Assembly (NCBI GenBank): GCA_007126095.1
Contig: SLBZ01000031.1
Span: forward strand, 89,905-153,904
DNA: 64,000 bases
DNA from: Aquisalimonas sp.
GTDB taxonomy: Bacteria > Pseudomonadota > Gammaproteobacteria > Nitrococcales > Aquisalimonadaceae
Reading direction: 5' to 3'
Shown: in pieces, positions 21,856 through 30,454 of the stretch
Layout: the number at the start of each line of letters is the position of its first letter
Numbering within the stretch: the first letter of the stretch is position 1
Position numbers and translations under genes: made by a program
Notes under the pieces: generated by a model
Told to the model about the DNA's origin: nothing
The model's input: only the letters and a program-made list of their open reading frames with translations
Databases searched by the model: none

Positions 21856-22419
21856 TCAGTTCTCGCCCCGTCGGCTGCTGACGCCGACAGGCCGTGAGAG
21901 AAAGTCGAGCTGCGGCTCCGAGCGCTCCCTGATGACGGCGTATTCATCCAGTCGCGTCTGGATATCCGAGTCGAGGCGATCCCACTGGATGTTCTCCGCA
22001 GCAACCGGCTGTCCCGACGATGTCTGCTGCACGGACGACGGCGCACTTGCTGTCTCGATCATGTCCCCATCTGGTGATGAGGACTGCTGAGGCCAGATGG
22101 CAATTGCAACGAGAGCAACGGAAGCGGCGATTGCCGCGCCACCGACCGGACGGAGCCACCAGCGTTGACCGCCGTCGTGTCGTGGGGGTATAGAGTGCGC
22201 GGGCTCATGATCCAGCGCGGCCGAGACCCGCGCTGCCAGGGACGTGTCCACGTGATCCGGCAGATTCCGGTGGAGCGCTTCGCGAATCACCGCATAGCGG
22301 CCCATCTGGCCAGCAATGTCCTCACTTCGCTCTGCAAGGCGAAGCAGAAACTGCGTCTCGGAGTCAGGCAGTTCATCGTCGCTCAGCGCCGAAATCTGCT
22401 CCTGGTAGGGTTTCGTCAT
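21856..22419 (-). CDS. rseA: Anti-sigma-E factor RseA/MucA
   Basis: A 187-residue membrane-spanning anti-sigma factor. The N-terminal cytoplasmic domain begins EQISALSDDELPDSETQFLLRLAER and continues RYAVIREALHRNLPDHVDTSLAARVSAAL, the fold that masks RpoE. A single membrane helix follows at about 93-110 (VGGAAIAASVALVAIAIW), then a periplasmic tail of about 75 residues. Regulated cleavage by DegS and RseP releases sigma-E in known systems. It is 17 bases behind rpoE. The periplasmic tail would normally bind RseB, but no rseB gene follows. Confidence 0.88.
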   Translation of the reverse strand: MTKPYQEQISALSDDELPDSETQFLLRLAERSEDIAGQMGRYAVIREALHRNLPDHVDTSLAARVSAALDHEPAHSIPPRHDGGQRWWLRPVGGAAIAASVALVAIAIWPQQSSSPDGDMIETASAPSSVQQTSSGQPVAAENIQWDRLDSDIQTRLDEYAVIRERSEPQLDFLSRPVGVSSRRGEN

Positions 22420-22436
22420 GGCACCACCACTGTCTG

Positions 22437-23018
22437 CTATTTGTTATCAAGCAACGGCTTCAACCGGTTGTCGATCGCTTCCCGCGCCCGGAAAATCCTT
22501 GACCGCACGGTCCCCACCGGGCAATCCATTGCCTGCGCAATCTCTTCGTAACTCAGACCGTCCAGCTCGCGAAGGGTGATCGCCGTTCGCAGATCGTCGG
22601 GTAAGGCTTCGATGGCATCGAAGACGGTCCGTTCAATCTCCTCACGCTGGGCGAGCCCTTCGGGCGTATCCGTTTCCCGCAACAGTGAATCACCGGCGTA
22701 CTGCTCGGCGTCCTGAGCGTCCACGTCACTGCCGGGAGGCCGGCGCCCCTGGGCGACGAGATAGTTCTTCGCCGTGTTGGCGCCAATGCGGTAGATCCAT
22801 GTATAGAAGCTACTTTCGCCGCGAAAGTTCGGCAATGCCCGATAGGCCTTGATAAACGTTTCCTGCGCGACATCCTGAGCCTCGCTGGGATCGGTTACAT
22901 ACCGCGATATCATCTTGACGAGCTTGAACTGATATTTCTGAACAAGCAGGTCAAAGGCCTTCTTATCACCGGCCTGCACACGCTCGACGAGCTGTTGGTC
23001 GACCTTTGCATTGGTCAT
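22437..23018 (-). CDS. rpoE: RNA polymerase sigma factor RpoE (AlgU type)
   Basis: The extracytoplasmic-stress sigma factor. The 193-residue protein has sigma region 2 (KMISRYVTDPSEAQDVAQETFIKAYRAL, about 34-62) and region 4 (LPDDLRTAITLRELDGLSYEEIAQAMDCPVGTVRSRIFRAREAI). The N-terminus MTNAKVDQQLVERVQAGDKKAFDLLV is typical of the RpoE/AlgU branch. It heads the cluster with its anti-sigma factor, and a sigma-E-type promoter lies 45 bases upstream, which suggests positive autoregulation. Confidence 0.97.
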   Translation of the reverse strand: MTNAKVDQQLVERVQAGDKKAFDLLVQKYQFKLVKMISRYVTDPSEAQDVAQETFIKAYRALPNFRGESSFYTWIYRIGANTAKNYLVAQGRRPPGSDVDAQDAEQYAGDSLLRETDTPEGLAQREEIERTVFDAIEALPDDLRTAITLRELDGLSYEEIAQAMDCPVGTVRSRIFRAREAIDNRLKPLLDNK

Positions 23019-23062
23019 TCAGCCCGTCCTTTCACGGTCATTCCACTGACCGCGTCACTGCG

Positions 23063-23089
23063 GTAGACATTGATGGGCATGGATAGTTC
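23063..23089 (-). promoter_or_regulatory. Sigma-E (RpoE/AlgU)-type autoregulatory promoter of rpoE
   Basis: Read on the minus strand, GAACTA (23089-23084) and TCTAC (23067-23063) are separated by exactly 16 bases. This closely matches the sigma-E consensus GGAACTT-N16-TCTAA. It lies 45 bases before the rpoE ATG, the place expected for autoregulation. It is seen by motif only. Confidence 0.65.
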
Positions 23090-23294
23090 GCGCACTTCAG
23101 CGGATTGTGTTTAGATAAGTGCCGGTCGCGCCGCCCTGCTCCGCGATACTGACCGCGAATCGGCTCCGGCCCCTCGATCTGGCCGGATTCAGGCAGGCCT
23201 TAACGGCCACTGAGGGTAGCCGATCGTCCAAGTACGCTGCAAGCAGCCTCGGCGGCAGAACGGCCTCACAGTCACAACGGCAAGGGCGGAATCC

Positions 23295-24887
23295 GTGCCA
23301 GAGCCTGATCAGTTTGATGTTGTCATTGTCGGCAGCGGCGCAGCGGGGCTGACGCTGGCCCTGCGCCTCCCCGAGCATGTCCGCATCGCCGTCCTCTCGA
23401 AGGGGCCGCTCACCGAAGGCTCCAGTCTCTATGCCCAGGGCGGGATTTCCGCCGTGTTCGACGAAGCCGACTCCGTCGAGTCCCATGTGGCCGACACCCT
23501 GGATGCGGGGGGCGGCCTGACCGACAGCGATACGGCCCGCTTCGTCGCCGAGAACGCGCCCAGGTGCATCCACTGGCTCATTGGCAACGAGGTGCCGTTC
23601 TCCCGCGAGGAAGGCCCGGACGGTGGCCTGCACCTGCACCGCGAAGGGGGGCATTCGTACCGCCGCATCGTGCATGCGGCCGATGCCACGGGCCGTGCGG
23701 TGGAAACCACGCTGGAGGGCCTTGTACGTCGTCGCGCCAACGTCACGGTGCTGGAGCATCATCTGGCGGTGGATCTCATTACCGCCAGTCGCCTCGGGCA
23801 TGCCCCCCAGCGCTGCGTCGGAGTCTATGGCCTGGATGTTGCCAGTGGCCGTGTGCGTCCGATTGCGGCACGGACCGTGGTACTGGCCACCGGCGGCGCC
23901 AGCAAGGTCTATCTCTATACCAGTAACCCGGACGGCGCGACGGGCGACGGCATCGCCATGGCGTGGCGTGCGGGTTGTCGGGTCGCGAACATGGAGTTCA
24001 ACCAGTTCCATCCCACGTGCCTCTTTCACCCCAAGGCGAAGTCGTTTCTGCTCAGTGAGGCGCTGCGGGGCGAAGGGGCCCACCTCCTGCTGCCGGATGG
24101 GAGCCGGTTCATGCACCGGTTCGACGACCGGGGGGAGCTGGCTCCCCGGGACATTGTCGCCCGGGCCATCGACCACGAAATGAAACGGTTGGGCGCGGAC
24201 TGCGTCTATCTGGACATCTCCCACCGCGAAGCGGACTTCATCAGGGAGCACTTCCCAACCATTCACGAACAGTGCCTCCAGTTCGGTTTCGACCTCACCC
24301 GGGAGCCGGTGCCCGTGGTTCCGGCGGCCCACTACACCTGCGGCGGCGTCGTCGTCGATCAGCGCGGGCAGACCGATCTCCCCGGCCTTTACGCCATCGG
24401 CGAGGTGTCCTGTACCGGGCTGCACGGCGCCAACCGACTGGCAAGCAACTCGCTGCTTGAGTGTCTTGTCTACGGTACGGCCGCGGCGGATCACATCGCG
24501 GCGGCACTCCCCGGGGTTGCGTCGCCACCCGCCCTGCCCCCATGGGACGAGAGCCGGGTCAGTGACTCCGACGAACAGGTGGTGGTCAGCCACAACTGGG
24601 ATGAGTTGCGCCGCTTCATGTGGGACTACGTGGGCATCGTGCGTACCAGCAAGCGTCTTGAGCGGGCGCGCCGTCGCGTGGACCTGCTGCAGGGTGAGAT
24701 CAGGGAGTATTACGGCAATTTCCGCGTCAATGCGGACTTGCTGGAGTTGCGCAACCTGGCGATGGTGGCGGAGCTGATCATCCGCTGCGCCCAGGAGCGG
24801 CGCGAGAGCCGCGGACTGCACTACACGCTGGATTACCCGGACAGATTGCCGGACGCACTGCCGACCGTGCTGACGCCGAGCAGATAG
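23295..24887 (+). CDS. nadB: L-aspartate oxidase
   Basis: An FAD enzyme that oxidises L-aspartate to iminoaspartate for NAD synthesis. The 530-residue protein begins [22 protein letters not shown] (FAD-binding Rossmann), followed by [24 protein letters not shown]-type active-site segment [16 protein letters not shown], and the C-terminal [23 protein letters not shown]. The start is GTG at 23295, preceded by AAGGGCGG. It is divergent from rpoE, a common gammaproteobacterial arrangement. Its 3' end overlaps convergent ygfX by 55 bases. Confidence 0.96.
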   Translation: MPEPDQFDVVIVGSGAAGLTLALRLPEHVRIAVLSKGPLTEGSSLYAQGGISAVFDEADSVESHVADTLDAGGGLTDSDTARFVAENAPRCIHWLIGNEVPFSREEGPDGGLHLHREGGHSYRRIVHAADATGRAVETTLEGLVRRRANVTVLEHHLAVDLITASRLGHAPQRCVGVYGLDVASGRVRPIAARTVVLATGGASKVYLYTSNPDGATGDGIAMAWRAGCRVANMEFNQFHPTCLFHPKAKSFLLSEALRGEGAHLLLPDGSRFMHRFDDRGELAPRDIVARAIDHEMKRLGADCVYLDISHREADFIREHFPTIHEQCLQFGFDLTREPVPVVPAAHYTCGGVVVDQRGQTDLPGLYAIGEVSCTGLHGANRLASNSLLECLVYGTAAADHIAAALPGVASPPALPPWDESRVSDSDEQVVVSHNWDELRRFMWDYVGIVRTSKRLERARRRVDLLQGEIREYYGNFRVNADLLELRNLAMVAELIIRCAQERRESRGLHYTLDYPDRLPDALPTVLTPSR

Positions 24888-25300
24888 CACAGCCGGCGCC
24901 GGCATCGACCGCTCATGGCATCACGAGGCAGCACCAGCGCGGCCCATGCCCTGTCGTCGCCGCGCAGGTAGAGCACGCACAGCCAAGGATGACGAAACCA
25001 CCCGGCCAGCTCCCATTCCCGGATGCCGTCGGCAGTGTCCGTGCAGACCGATCCCGAGGCTACGTCCAGGCTGAACCAGTCGCACTCCAGTGGCCGGGCC
25101 AGAAGGGAAAGGCGCGTGGCGAAGACCGTGAGCGGGATCAGGATCAGTAGTGCGGTCAATACCGTCACGGACGCGCTCAGCGCAGCCACAGCCCCGATCA
25201 AGACCAGGGCGTGTTGCCAGTGGTGGGCAGCACGCGACGGGTTAACGTAAAAGCCCGAAGTCGCTGCGGATTCGCTCCACGAGTGCCGCGAGTTCGGCAT
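24833..25300 (-). CDS. YgfX/CptA-like membrane protein
   Basis: A protein of about 155 residues with two hydrophobic helices close together ([32 protein letters not shown]), then a cytoplasmic domain with [35 protein letters not shown], as in YgfX proteins encoded behind sdhE. E. coli YgfX (CptA) has been described as an inner-membrane toxin acting on cytoskeletal proteins, though this is debated. No start codon fits just after sdhE. The ATG at 25300, with GAGAGGTG upstream and a 59-base overlap with sdhE, is the best choice, but the true start is uncertain. It overlaps nadB tail-to-tail by 55 bases. Confidence 0.7.
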   Translation of the reverse strand: MPNSRHSWSESAATSGFYVNPSRAAHHWQHALVLIGAVAALSASVTVLTALLILIPLTVFATRLSLLARPLECDWFSLDVASGSVCTDTADGIREWELAGWFRHPWLCVLYLRGDDRAWAALVLPRDAMSGRCRRRLCYLLGVSTVGSASGNLSG

Positions 25301-25490
25301 CGTCCGGCACCTCTCCCTGGTAGAACCAGCCGAACAGGGTGTCGTCCTGACACCCCAATAACGTCTCGAATGCCTCACGCCCGGAGGCATCCAGTGTGGC
25401 GTAGCCGTTAGCGAGAAAATGCTCCAGGAGCAGGTCCAGCTCCCGCATCCCCCGTCGACACCGCCAGCGCAGTCTGGAGCGTTCACTCAC
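25242..25490 (-). CDS. sdhE: FAD assembly factor SdhE
   Basis: Promotes covalent attachment of FAD to SdhA (and FrdA). The 82-residue protein contains the conserved RRGMRELDLLLEHF near residues 13-26, which includes the RGxxE motif needed for flavinylation, and [16 protein letters not shown]. It lies 27 bases behind sdhB, so it is produced with its client enzyme, and it overlaps ygfX. Confidence 0.93.
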   Translation of the reverse strand: MSERSRLRWRCRRGMRELDLLLEHFLANGYATLDASGREAFETLLGCQDDTLFGWFYQGEVPDDAELAALVERIRSDFGLLR

Positions 25491-25517
25491 AACTCTTGCC
25501 CCCAGTCGCGACGCGGT

Positions 25518-26297
25518 TCAGCGCCGCTCGATCATGAGTTTCTTGATCTCCGCGATGGCCTTGGCCGGGTTCAGACCCTTCGGACACGTCTGCGCGCAGT
25601 TCATGATCGTATGGCAGCGGTAGAGCTTGAACGGATCCTCGAGATCGTCCAGCCGCTCACCGGTGGTCTCGTCCCGGCTGTCGACAATCCAGCGATAGGC
25701 TTGAAGCAGCACGGCGGGGCCGAGATAGCGGTCCCCATTCCACCAGTAGCTCGGGCACGACGTGGTGCAACAGGCGCACAGGATGCACTCGTACAGCCCG
25801 TCGAGCTTGGCCCGGTCTTCCTTGCTCTGCAGGCGCTCCCGGTCCGGCGGCGTTGCCGTCTCGGTGCGAATCCAGGGGCGGATGGAGGCATACTGGGCGT
25901 AAAAGTGGGTGAGATCCGGCACAAGATCCTTGACCACCGGCATGTGCGGCAGTGGGTAGACGCGGACGGCACCGTCCACTTCGTCACACGCCTTGGTGCA
26001 CGCCAGGGTGTTCTGGCCGTCGATGTTCATGGCGCAGGAGCCGCAGATCCCCTCGCGGCAGGAACGGCGGAACGTCAGCGACGGATCAACCTCGTTCTTG
26101 ATCTTGATCAGCGCGTCGAGAACCATCGGACCGCAATCGTCCATGTCCAGCTCGAAGGTGTCGATCCGCGGGTTCTGCCCTTCGTCCGGGTGCCAGCGAT
26201 AGACCTTGAACTCGCGAACGTTGCTCGCACCGTCCGGGGCAGACCACGTCTTGCCCTGACCGACCCGGGAATTCTTTGGAAGCTTGAACTCTGCCAT
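25518..26297 (-). CDS. sdhB: Succinate dehydrogenase iron-sulfur subunit
   Basis: Carries electrons from the FAD of SdhA to ubiquinone in the membrane. The 259-residue protein has the 2Fe-2S site (CREGICGSC plus a later Cys in TLAC), the 4Fe-4S site [12 protein letters not shown] and the 3Fe-4S site [17 protein letters not shown], in that order. It follows sdhA by 47 bases and is followed by sdhE. Confidence 0.96.
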   Translation of the reverse strand: MAEFKLPKNSRVGQGKTWSAPDGASNVREFKVYRWHPDEGQNPRIDTFELDMDDCGPMVLDALIKIKNEVDPSLTFRRSCREGICGSCAMNIDGQNTLACTKACDEVDGAVRVYPLPHMPVVKDLVPDLTHFYAQYASIRPWIRTETATPPDRERLQSKEDRAKLDGLYECILCACCTTSCPSYWWNGDRYLGPAVLLQAYRWIVDSRDETTGERLDDLEDPFKLYRCHTIMNCAQTCPKGLNPAKAIAEIKKLMIERR

Positions 26298-26344
26298 TGG
26301 CTGTCAACCTCGTTACTTGCTGGCCTGCAACGCCTGTCGGTGGA

Positions 26345-28135
26345 TCAGTACACCCGCGCCTTGGGCGGGAATACCTCCACCTCGTCGGTCAGCGTGGTCA
26401 TGTGGACAGGCCGGTAGTCGATCTCGGTCTTGCCCTGGGGATCCATCCAGGAAAGCGTGTGCTTCATCCACTGATCGTCATCGCGCTCGGTGAAGTCTTC
26501 CCGGGCGTGCGCACCGCGGCTCTCGGTACGGTTGCGCGCCGACTGGATGGTGGTGACCGAGCAACCGAGCAGGTTGTCCAGCTCCAGCGTCTCGATCAGG
26601 TCGGAGTTCCAGATCAGCGAGCGATCGGACACGGCAACGTCCTCGAACGAAGCGAACACCTCGTCCATCTTCTGACACCCCTGCTCCAGGGTGTCGCCAG
26701 TCCGGAAGACGGCTGCAAAGTTCTGCATGACGCTCTGCATGTTGTCCCGGATATGGGCCGTGGGCTGGCTGCCGTTGGCATTGCGCAGGCGGTCGAGACG
26801 ATTGAGCGCGAAGTCGGCCGAATCCTTGGGCAGCGGCCGGTGATTGGCGCCCTGCTCGTCCACCAGCTCCTTGGCGCGCAGGCCGGCAGCGCGACCGAAC
26901 ACCACCAGGTCCAGCAGCGAGTTGGAACCAAGGCGGTTGGCACCGTGAACGGAGACGCACGCCGCCTCGCCGATGGCCATGAGGCCCGGCACCACGGCGT
27001 CCGGGTTGCCGTCCCGCAGGGTGACCACCTCGCCTTTGTAGTTGGTGGGCACCCCACCCATGTTGTAGTGCACCGTGGGCAGCACCGGGATCGGCGCCTT
27101 GGTGACGTCGACGCCGGCGAAAATCCGAGCGGTCTCGGCAATCCCGGGCAAGCGTTCGTTGATGACGTCCGCGCCGAGATGCTCCAGATGCAGGTTGATA
27201 TGGTCGTGGTTCGGGCCGACACCACGGCCCTCCTGGATCTCGATGGTCATGGAGCGGCTGACTACGTCGCGGGAGGCGAGGTCCTTGGCGTTGGGCGCGT
27301 AGCGCTCCATGAAACGCTCGCCCTCGGAATTGGTCAGGTAGCCGCCTTCACCGCGCACACCCTCGGTGATCAGGCAGCCGGCGCCGTAGACACCCGTGGG
27401 GTGGAACTGCACGAACTCCATGTCCTGCAGCGGCAGGCCGGCGCGCAGCACCATGCCCATGCCGTCGCCGGTGCAGGTGTGCGCCGAGGTGCAGGAGAAA
27501 TAGGAACGGCCGTAGCCACCGGTGGCCAGCACCGTCTCGTGGGCGCGGAAGCGGTGAATGGTGCCGTCATGCATGTTCAGGGCGATCACGCCCCGGCATG
27601 CGCCCTCTTCGTCCATGATCAGGTCCAGGGCGAAGTACTCGATGTAGAACTCGGCTTCGTACTTCAGCGCCTGCTGATAGAGCGTGTGGAGAATGGCGTG
27701 GCCGGTGCGGTCGGCCGCAGCACAGGTGCGCTGCGCGCGACCCTCGCCGTAATGCGTGGTCATGCCGCCGAAGGGGCGCTGATAGATCTTGCCCTCGTCC
27801 GTGCGCGAGAAGGGAACGCCGTAGTGTTCCAGCTCGATGATGGACGGGATCGCCTCGCGGCACATGTACTCGATGGCGTCCTGGTCGCCGAGCCAGTCCG
27901 AGCCCTTGACCGTGTCGTACATGTGCCAACGCCAGTCGTCCTCGCCCATGTTGCCGAGCGCCGCGGATACGCCACCCTGGGCGGCGACGGTGTGACTGCG
28001 CGTGGGGAACACCTTGGTGATGCAGGCCGTCTTCAGGCCCTGGTTCGCCATGCCGAAGGTGGCGCGCAGGCCGGCACCGCCGGCGCCGACAACAACGACA
28101 TCGTACGTGTGATCAATGATTTCGTAGCTGGACAT
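26345..28135 (-). CDS. sdhA: Succinate dehydrogenase flavoprotein subunit
   Basis: Oxidises succinate to fumarate. The 596-residue protein begins [23 protein letters not shown]; the FAD-bearing His48 is in [12 protein letters not shown], and the active-site Arg lies in the C-terminal third. Substrate-binding segments include [21 protein letters not shown]. The start is the ATG at 28135. The frame stays open 72 codons further upstream, but that stretch covers sdhD and is not coding. The gap from sdhD is 5 bases. Confidence 0.97.
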   Translation of the reverse strand: MSSYEIIDHTYDVVVVGAGGAGLRATFGMANQGLKTACITKVFPTRSHTVAAQGGVSAALGNMGEDDWRWHMYDTVKGSDWLGDQDAIEYMCREAIPSIIELEHYGVPFSRTDEGKIYQRPFGGMTTHYGEGRAQRTCAAADRTGHAILHTLYQQALKYEAEFYIEYFALDLIMDEEGACRGVIALNMHDGTIHRFRAHETVLATGGYGRSYFSCTSAHTCTGDGMGMVLRAGLPLQDMEFVQFHPTGVYGAGCLITEGVRGEGGYLTNSEGERFMERYAPNAKDLASRDVVSRSMTIEIQEGRGVGPNHDHINLHLEHLGADVINERLPGIAETARIFAGVDVTKAPIPVLPTVHYNMGGVPTNYKGEVVTLRDGNPDAVVPGLMAIGEAACVSVHGANRLGSNSLLDLVVFGRAAGLRAKELVDEQGANHRPLPKDSADFALNRLDRLRNANGSQPTAHIRDNMQSVMQNFAAVFRTGDTLEQGCQKMDEVFASFEDVAVSDRSLIWNSDLIETLELDNLLGCSVTTIQSARNRTESRGAHAREDFTERDDDQWMKHTLSWMDPQGKTEIDYRPVHMTTLTDEVEVFPPKARVY

Positions 28136-28140
28136 TGCGT

Positions 28141-28524
28141 TCAGCCTCCAAAGGCAATGCTGAGCACGGCAAGGATGCCGGTAAGTGCCAGCACCGCAGC
28201 CAGGAATTTCACGACAACGAGGCTGACGATCTCCAGCGCCTTGTTGTCCACGTAATCTTCCAGAACCACCTGCAGCCCGAGCTGTGCGTGGTAGAAAGCG
28301 GCGGCTATCAGGAGTATCGCGGCGCCAGCGGTGAACGGTGAGCCGATCCACGCCCGGGCTGCTTCGTAGTCACCACCCGCGTTGATCGCCAGGGAAAAGG
28401 CAAACCACAGCACCAGCGGAACTAGCGCGACGGCCGACAGCCGCTGCACCCACCAGTGGTGCACGCCGTCCTTCGCGGAGCCGAGTCCGCGCGCATCCTT
28501 GACCGGAGTTCTCAGATTCATCAC
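28141..28524 (-). CDS. sdhD: Succinate dehydrogenase membrane anchor subunit SdhD
   Basis: One of two cytochrome b anchor subunits that bind heme and ubiquinone. The 127-residue protein has three hydrophobic helices (about 28-48, 62-82, 100-124). The heme-region His is in [19 protein letters not shown], and the N-terminus [18 protein letters not shown] is typical. It overlaps the sdhC stop by 4 bases. Confidence 0.92.
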   Translation of the reverse strand: MMNLRTPVKDARGLGSAKDGVHHWWVQRLSAVALVPLVLWFAFSLAINAGGDYEAARAWIGSPFTAGAAILLIAAAFYHAQLGLQVVLEDYVDNKALEIVSLVVVKFLAAVLALTGILAVLSIAFGG

Positions 28525-28913
28525 GCACCCCCAGTGGCGAAGGCCACGATCCAGACCAGCGCGGTCAGGCCCACGGCACAGGCGATCACCGCCTGTCCCG
28601 AGCGCTTTGCCGCATCCAGCTCAAATCCCTTGCCGACATCCCAGAACAGGTGCCGAATTCCGTTACACAGGTGGTAGAACAGGCCGAGACTGAACAGGAA
28701 CAGAATGATCAGGCCGAGCCAGGATCCCAGTACCGCCTGTGCGCGCTCGAAGGCGTCAGGTCCGCTCGCCAGGGACACCAGCCAGTAGATCACCAGCAGC
28801 GCGCCGATTGTGTTCGCGACACCCGCCATCCGGTGAGTGATGGACAGCACGACAATGAAGGGCAGCCGGTAGATCTGCAGGTGGGGGGACAGCGGTCGAT
28901 TATCGCTTGGCAT
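28521..28913 (-). CDS. sdhC: Succinate dehydrogenase cytochrome b556 subunit SdhC
   Basis: The second membrane anchor. The protein from the ATG at 28913 has 130 residues beginning RPLSPHLQIYR, with three membrane helices, the motif SITHRMAGV and the heme-ligand region LCNGIRHLFWDVGKG. The ATG at 28913 has GGAG 9 bases before it. A TTG eight codons upstream is an alternative. It is the first gene of sdhCDAB-sdhE-ygfX. The 199 bases upstream separate it from the SDHAF4-like gene. Confidence 0.93.
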   Translation of the reverse strand: MPSDNRPLSPHLQIYRLPFIVVLSITHRMAGVANTIGALLVIYWLVSLASGPDAFERAQAVLGSWLGLIILFLFSLGLFYHLCNGIRHLFWDVGKGFELDAAKRSGQAVIACAVGLTALVWIVAFATGGA

Positions 28914-29079
28914 TGTGACTCGCTCCGCGTGGGCCAAAAGCGGCAGTTAAACTAAACTGTCCTCTCGGGTGATGCAAGGCAGCATTACCCGGGAGAACGC
29001 TGGATGGGCCCTTCAATGGACCGTAGCCTGATGGCACCGCAGCAGTTTACTCAACAGCGGGCCGCGGTTCTTTGATCGG

Positions 29080-29098
29080 CTTCCCGTTGTTCGGGAAG
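29080..29098. repeat. 7-bp inverted repeat between SDHAF4-like gene and sdhC
   Basis: CTTCCCG and CGGGAAG flank the loop TTGTT, 15 bases after the stop of the SDHAF4-like gene on the minus strand. No T-run follows. It could be a weak terminator or attenuator ahead of the sdh operon. Confidence 0.35.
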
Positions 29099-29112
29099 TC
29101 GGCTGGCGGACG

Positions 29113-29295
29113 TCAGAAATCGGTACAGCGACCCCCTTTCTCCCAGTCCCCGTACCGTGTGGGCTCCGGACCGGCCTGACCACCAAACTCCTCCGGCCAC
29201 GTACTCGGGTCGGCCGGATCAGGCGTGTTATCCTGTTTCACTGTATCCCCGGCGGGGCCGGGCCTTGGCTCGGGCGTTTCCTCTGGTGTTTTCAT
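29113..29295 (-). CDS. DUF1674 / SDHAF4-like succinate dehydrogenase assembly factor
   Basis: A 60-residue, Pro/Glu-rich soluble protein ending PTRYGDWEKGGRCTDF, the hallmark C-terminus of the DUF1674 family. Eukaryotic members (SDHAF4/Sdh8) bind flavinylated SDHA and protect it before assembly. The ATG at 29295 has GGAGG 8 bases upstream; a GTG seven codons earlier is possible. It lies 199 bases upstream of sdhC on the same strand, so its role in SDH assembly is supported by context as well as by the motif. Confidence 0.83.
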   Translation of the reverse strand: MKTPEETPEPRPGPAGDTVKQDNTPDPADPSTWPEEFGGQAGPEPTRYGDWEKGGRCTDF

Positions 29296-29364
29296 CGCAC
29301 TTGCCTCCTCGGTCACGCGTCCCCGCGATTATGCCACATCAACAGGTGATTACGGCACTGCACA

Positions 29365-30447
29365 ATGAGCGAACAAGCACCCAACGCGACACAAATAGAC
29401 TGGCCTGCACTGCTCCAGGTCCACGGGGCGCGGTACGGCGAAAACGGCAGTCTGCTCGACTTTGGTGATACCACCGCCGAACTGCACGCGACGCTCGGCG
29501 ATGGCGGGGCCATGCCATTGCCGCACCAGGGCGTGATCCGCGTGGTTGGCGACGATGCCGCCGTGTTTCTGCACGGTCAGCTGAGCCAGGGCATAGAGGA
29601 TCAGCCGGTGACGGAAGCCCGCATGGCCGGTTACTGCAACCCGAAGGGCCGGCTGCTGGCCGTGTTCCGCGTCATTCGACTGGACGAGGACGATTTCCTG
29701 CTGCTGGCCGACCGCAGCCTGATGGACGGGCTGGTGAAACGGCTGAGGATGTTCATTCTGCGGTCCAGGGTGGCGCTGCAGGATTTCACGCCCCATGCGG
29801 CCGTGTTCGGGGCCACGGGGTCCGGCGCAGCGGCCATCAGTGAAGTGGCCGGCACCCTGCCGCAAGGCACCGGCACCGTCGTGCATGCGGGGGACACCTC
29901 GGTGGTGAACCTGGGCGGAGAGAAAGAGCGCTTTCTGATGGTGACCCACGCCCGTGATGCCATCGGCGTGTGGGAAACCCTGGTGGCGGCGTCACGCCCG
30001 GTCACGCCTCAGGCGTGGACCCTGTTGCAGGTCCGCGCCGGTGAGCCGGCCGTGGTCGCCGGCACGTCGGAGCATTTCGTGCCGCAGCAGCTGAACCTGG
30101 ATCTGGTGGACGGCGTCAGCTTCAGCAAGGGCTGCTACCCGGGGCAGGAGGTGGTGGCGCGCATGCACTACCGCGGCAAGCCCAGCCGGCGCATGTTCGG
30201 GCTCACGGCGCCGGGCGAGACCGTCCCGCACCCGGGCGACAGCGTCCTCACGGCCGACGGCGCATCGGCGGGTGAAATCGTTCAGGCGGTCGCCGGTCCT
30301 GCCGGCATCGAGGCCCTGGCAGTGCTGCGCCTGCAGTACCGTGACCGGCAGGACCTCCGCGTCGCTGATCAGCCCGCCGGCTTTGCCCAACTCCCCTACC
30401 ATGTGCCGGTCACACCGGAATCCGACGAGGCCGAGGCGGGGGGCTGA
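29365..30447 (+). CDS. ygfZ: Folate-binding protein YgfZ (GcvT-like)
   Basis: A tetrahydrofolate-binding protein related to GcvT and needed for the repair or synthesis of certain iron-sulfur enzymes such as MiaB. The 360-residue protein has the family signature KGCYPGQEVVARMHYRG (about residues 252-268) with the conserved Cys, and the N-terminal folate-fold segment FLHGQLSQGIED. It is divergent from the SDHAF4-like gene across 69 bases, which again places an iron-sulfur helper beside the sdh cluster. It ends 7 bases from convergent lysS. Confidence 0.93.
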   Translation: MSEQAPNATQIDWPALLQVHGARYGENGSLLDFGDTTAELHATLGDGGAMPLPHQGVIRVVGDDAAVFLHGQLSQGIEDQPVTEARMAGYCNPKGRLLAVFRVIRLDEDDFLLLADRSLMDGLVKRLRMFILRSRVALQDFTPHAAVFGATGSGAAAISEVAGTLPQGTGTVVHAGDTSVVNLGGEKERFLMVTHARDAIGVWETLVAASRPVTPQAWTLLQVRAGEPAVVAGTSEHFVPQQLNLDLVDGVSFSKGCYPGQEVVARMHYRGKPSRRMFGLTAPGETVPHPGDSVLTADGASAGEIVQAVAGPAGIEALAVLRLQYRDRQDLRVADQPAGFAQLPYHVPVTPESDEAEAGG

Positions 30448-30454
30448 TCCCCCC

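Noticed and set aside
26297-28255. 652-codon open frame on the plus strand, antisense to sdhA
   Set aside because: sdhA is unmistakable on the minus strand; the antisense product has no recognisable domains.
28136-28351. N-terminal extension of sdhA by 72 codons
   Set aside because: It is sdhD read in another frame; homologous SdhA proteins start at [14 protein letters not shown] or nearby.
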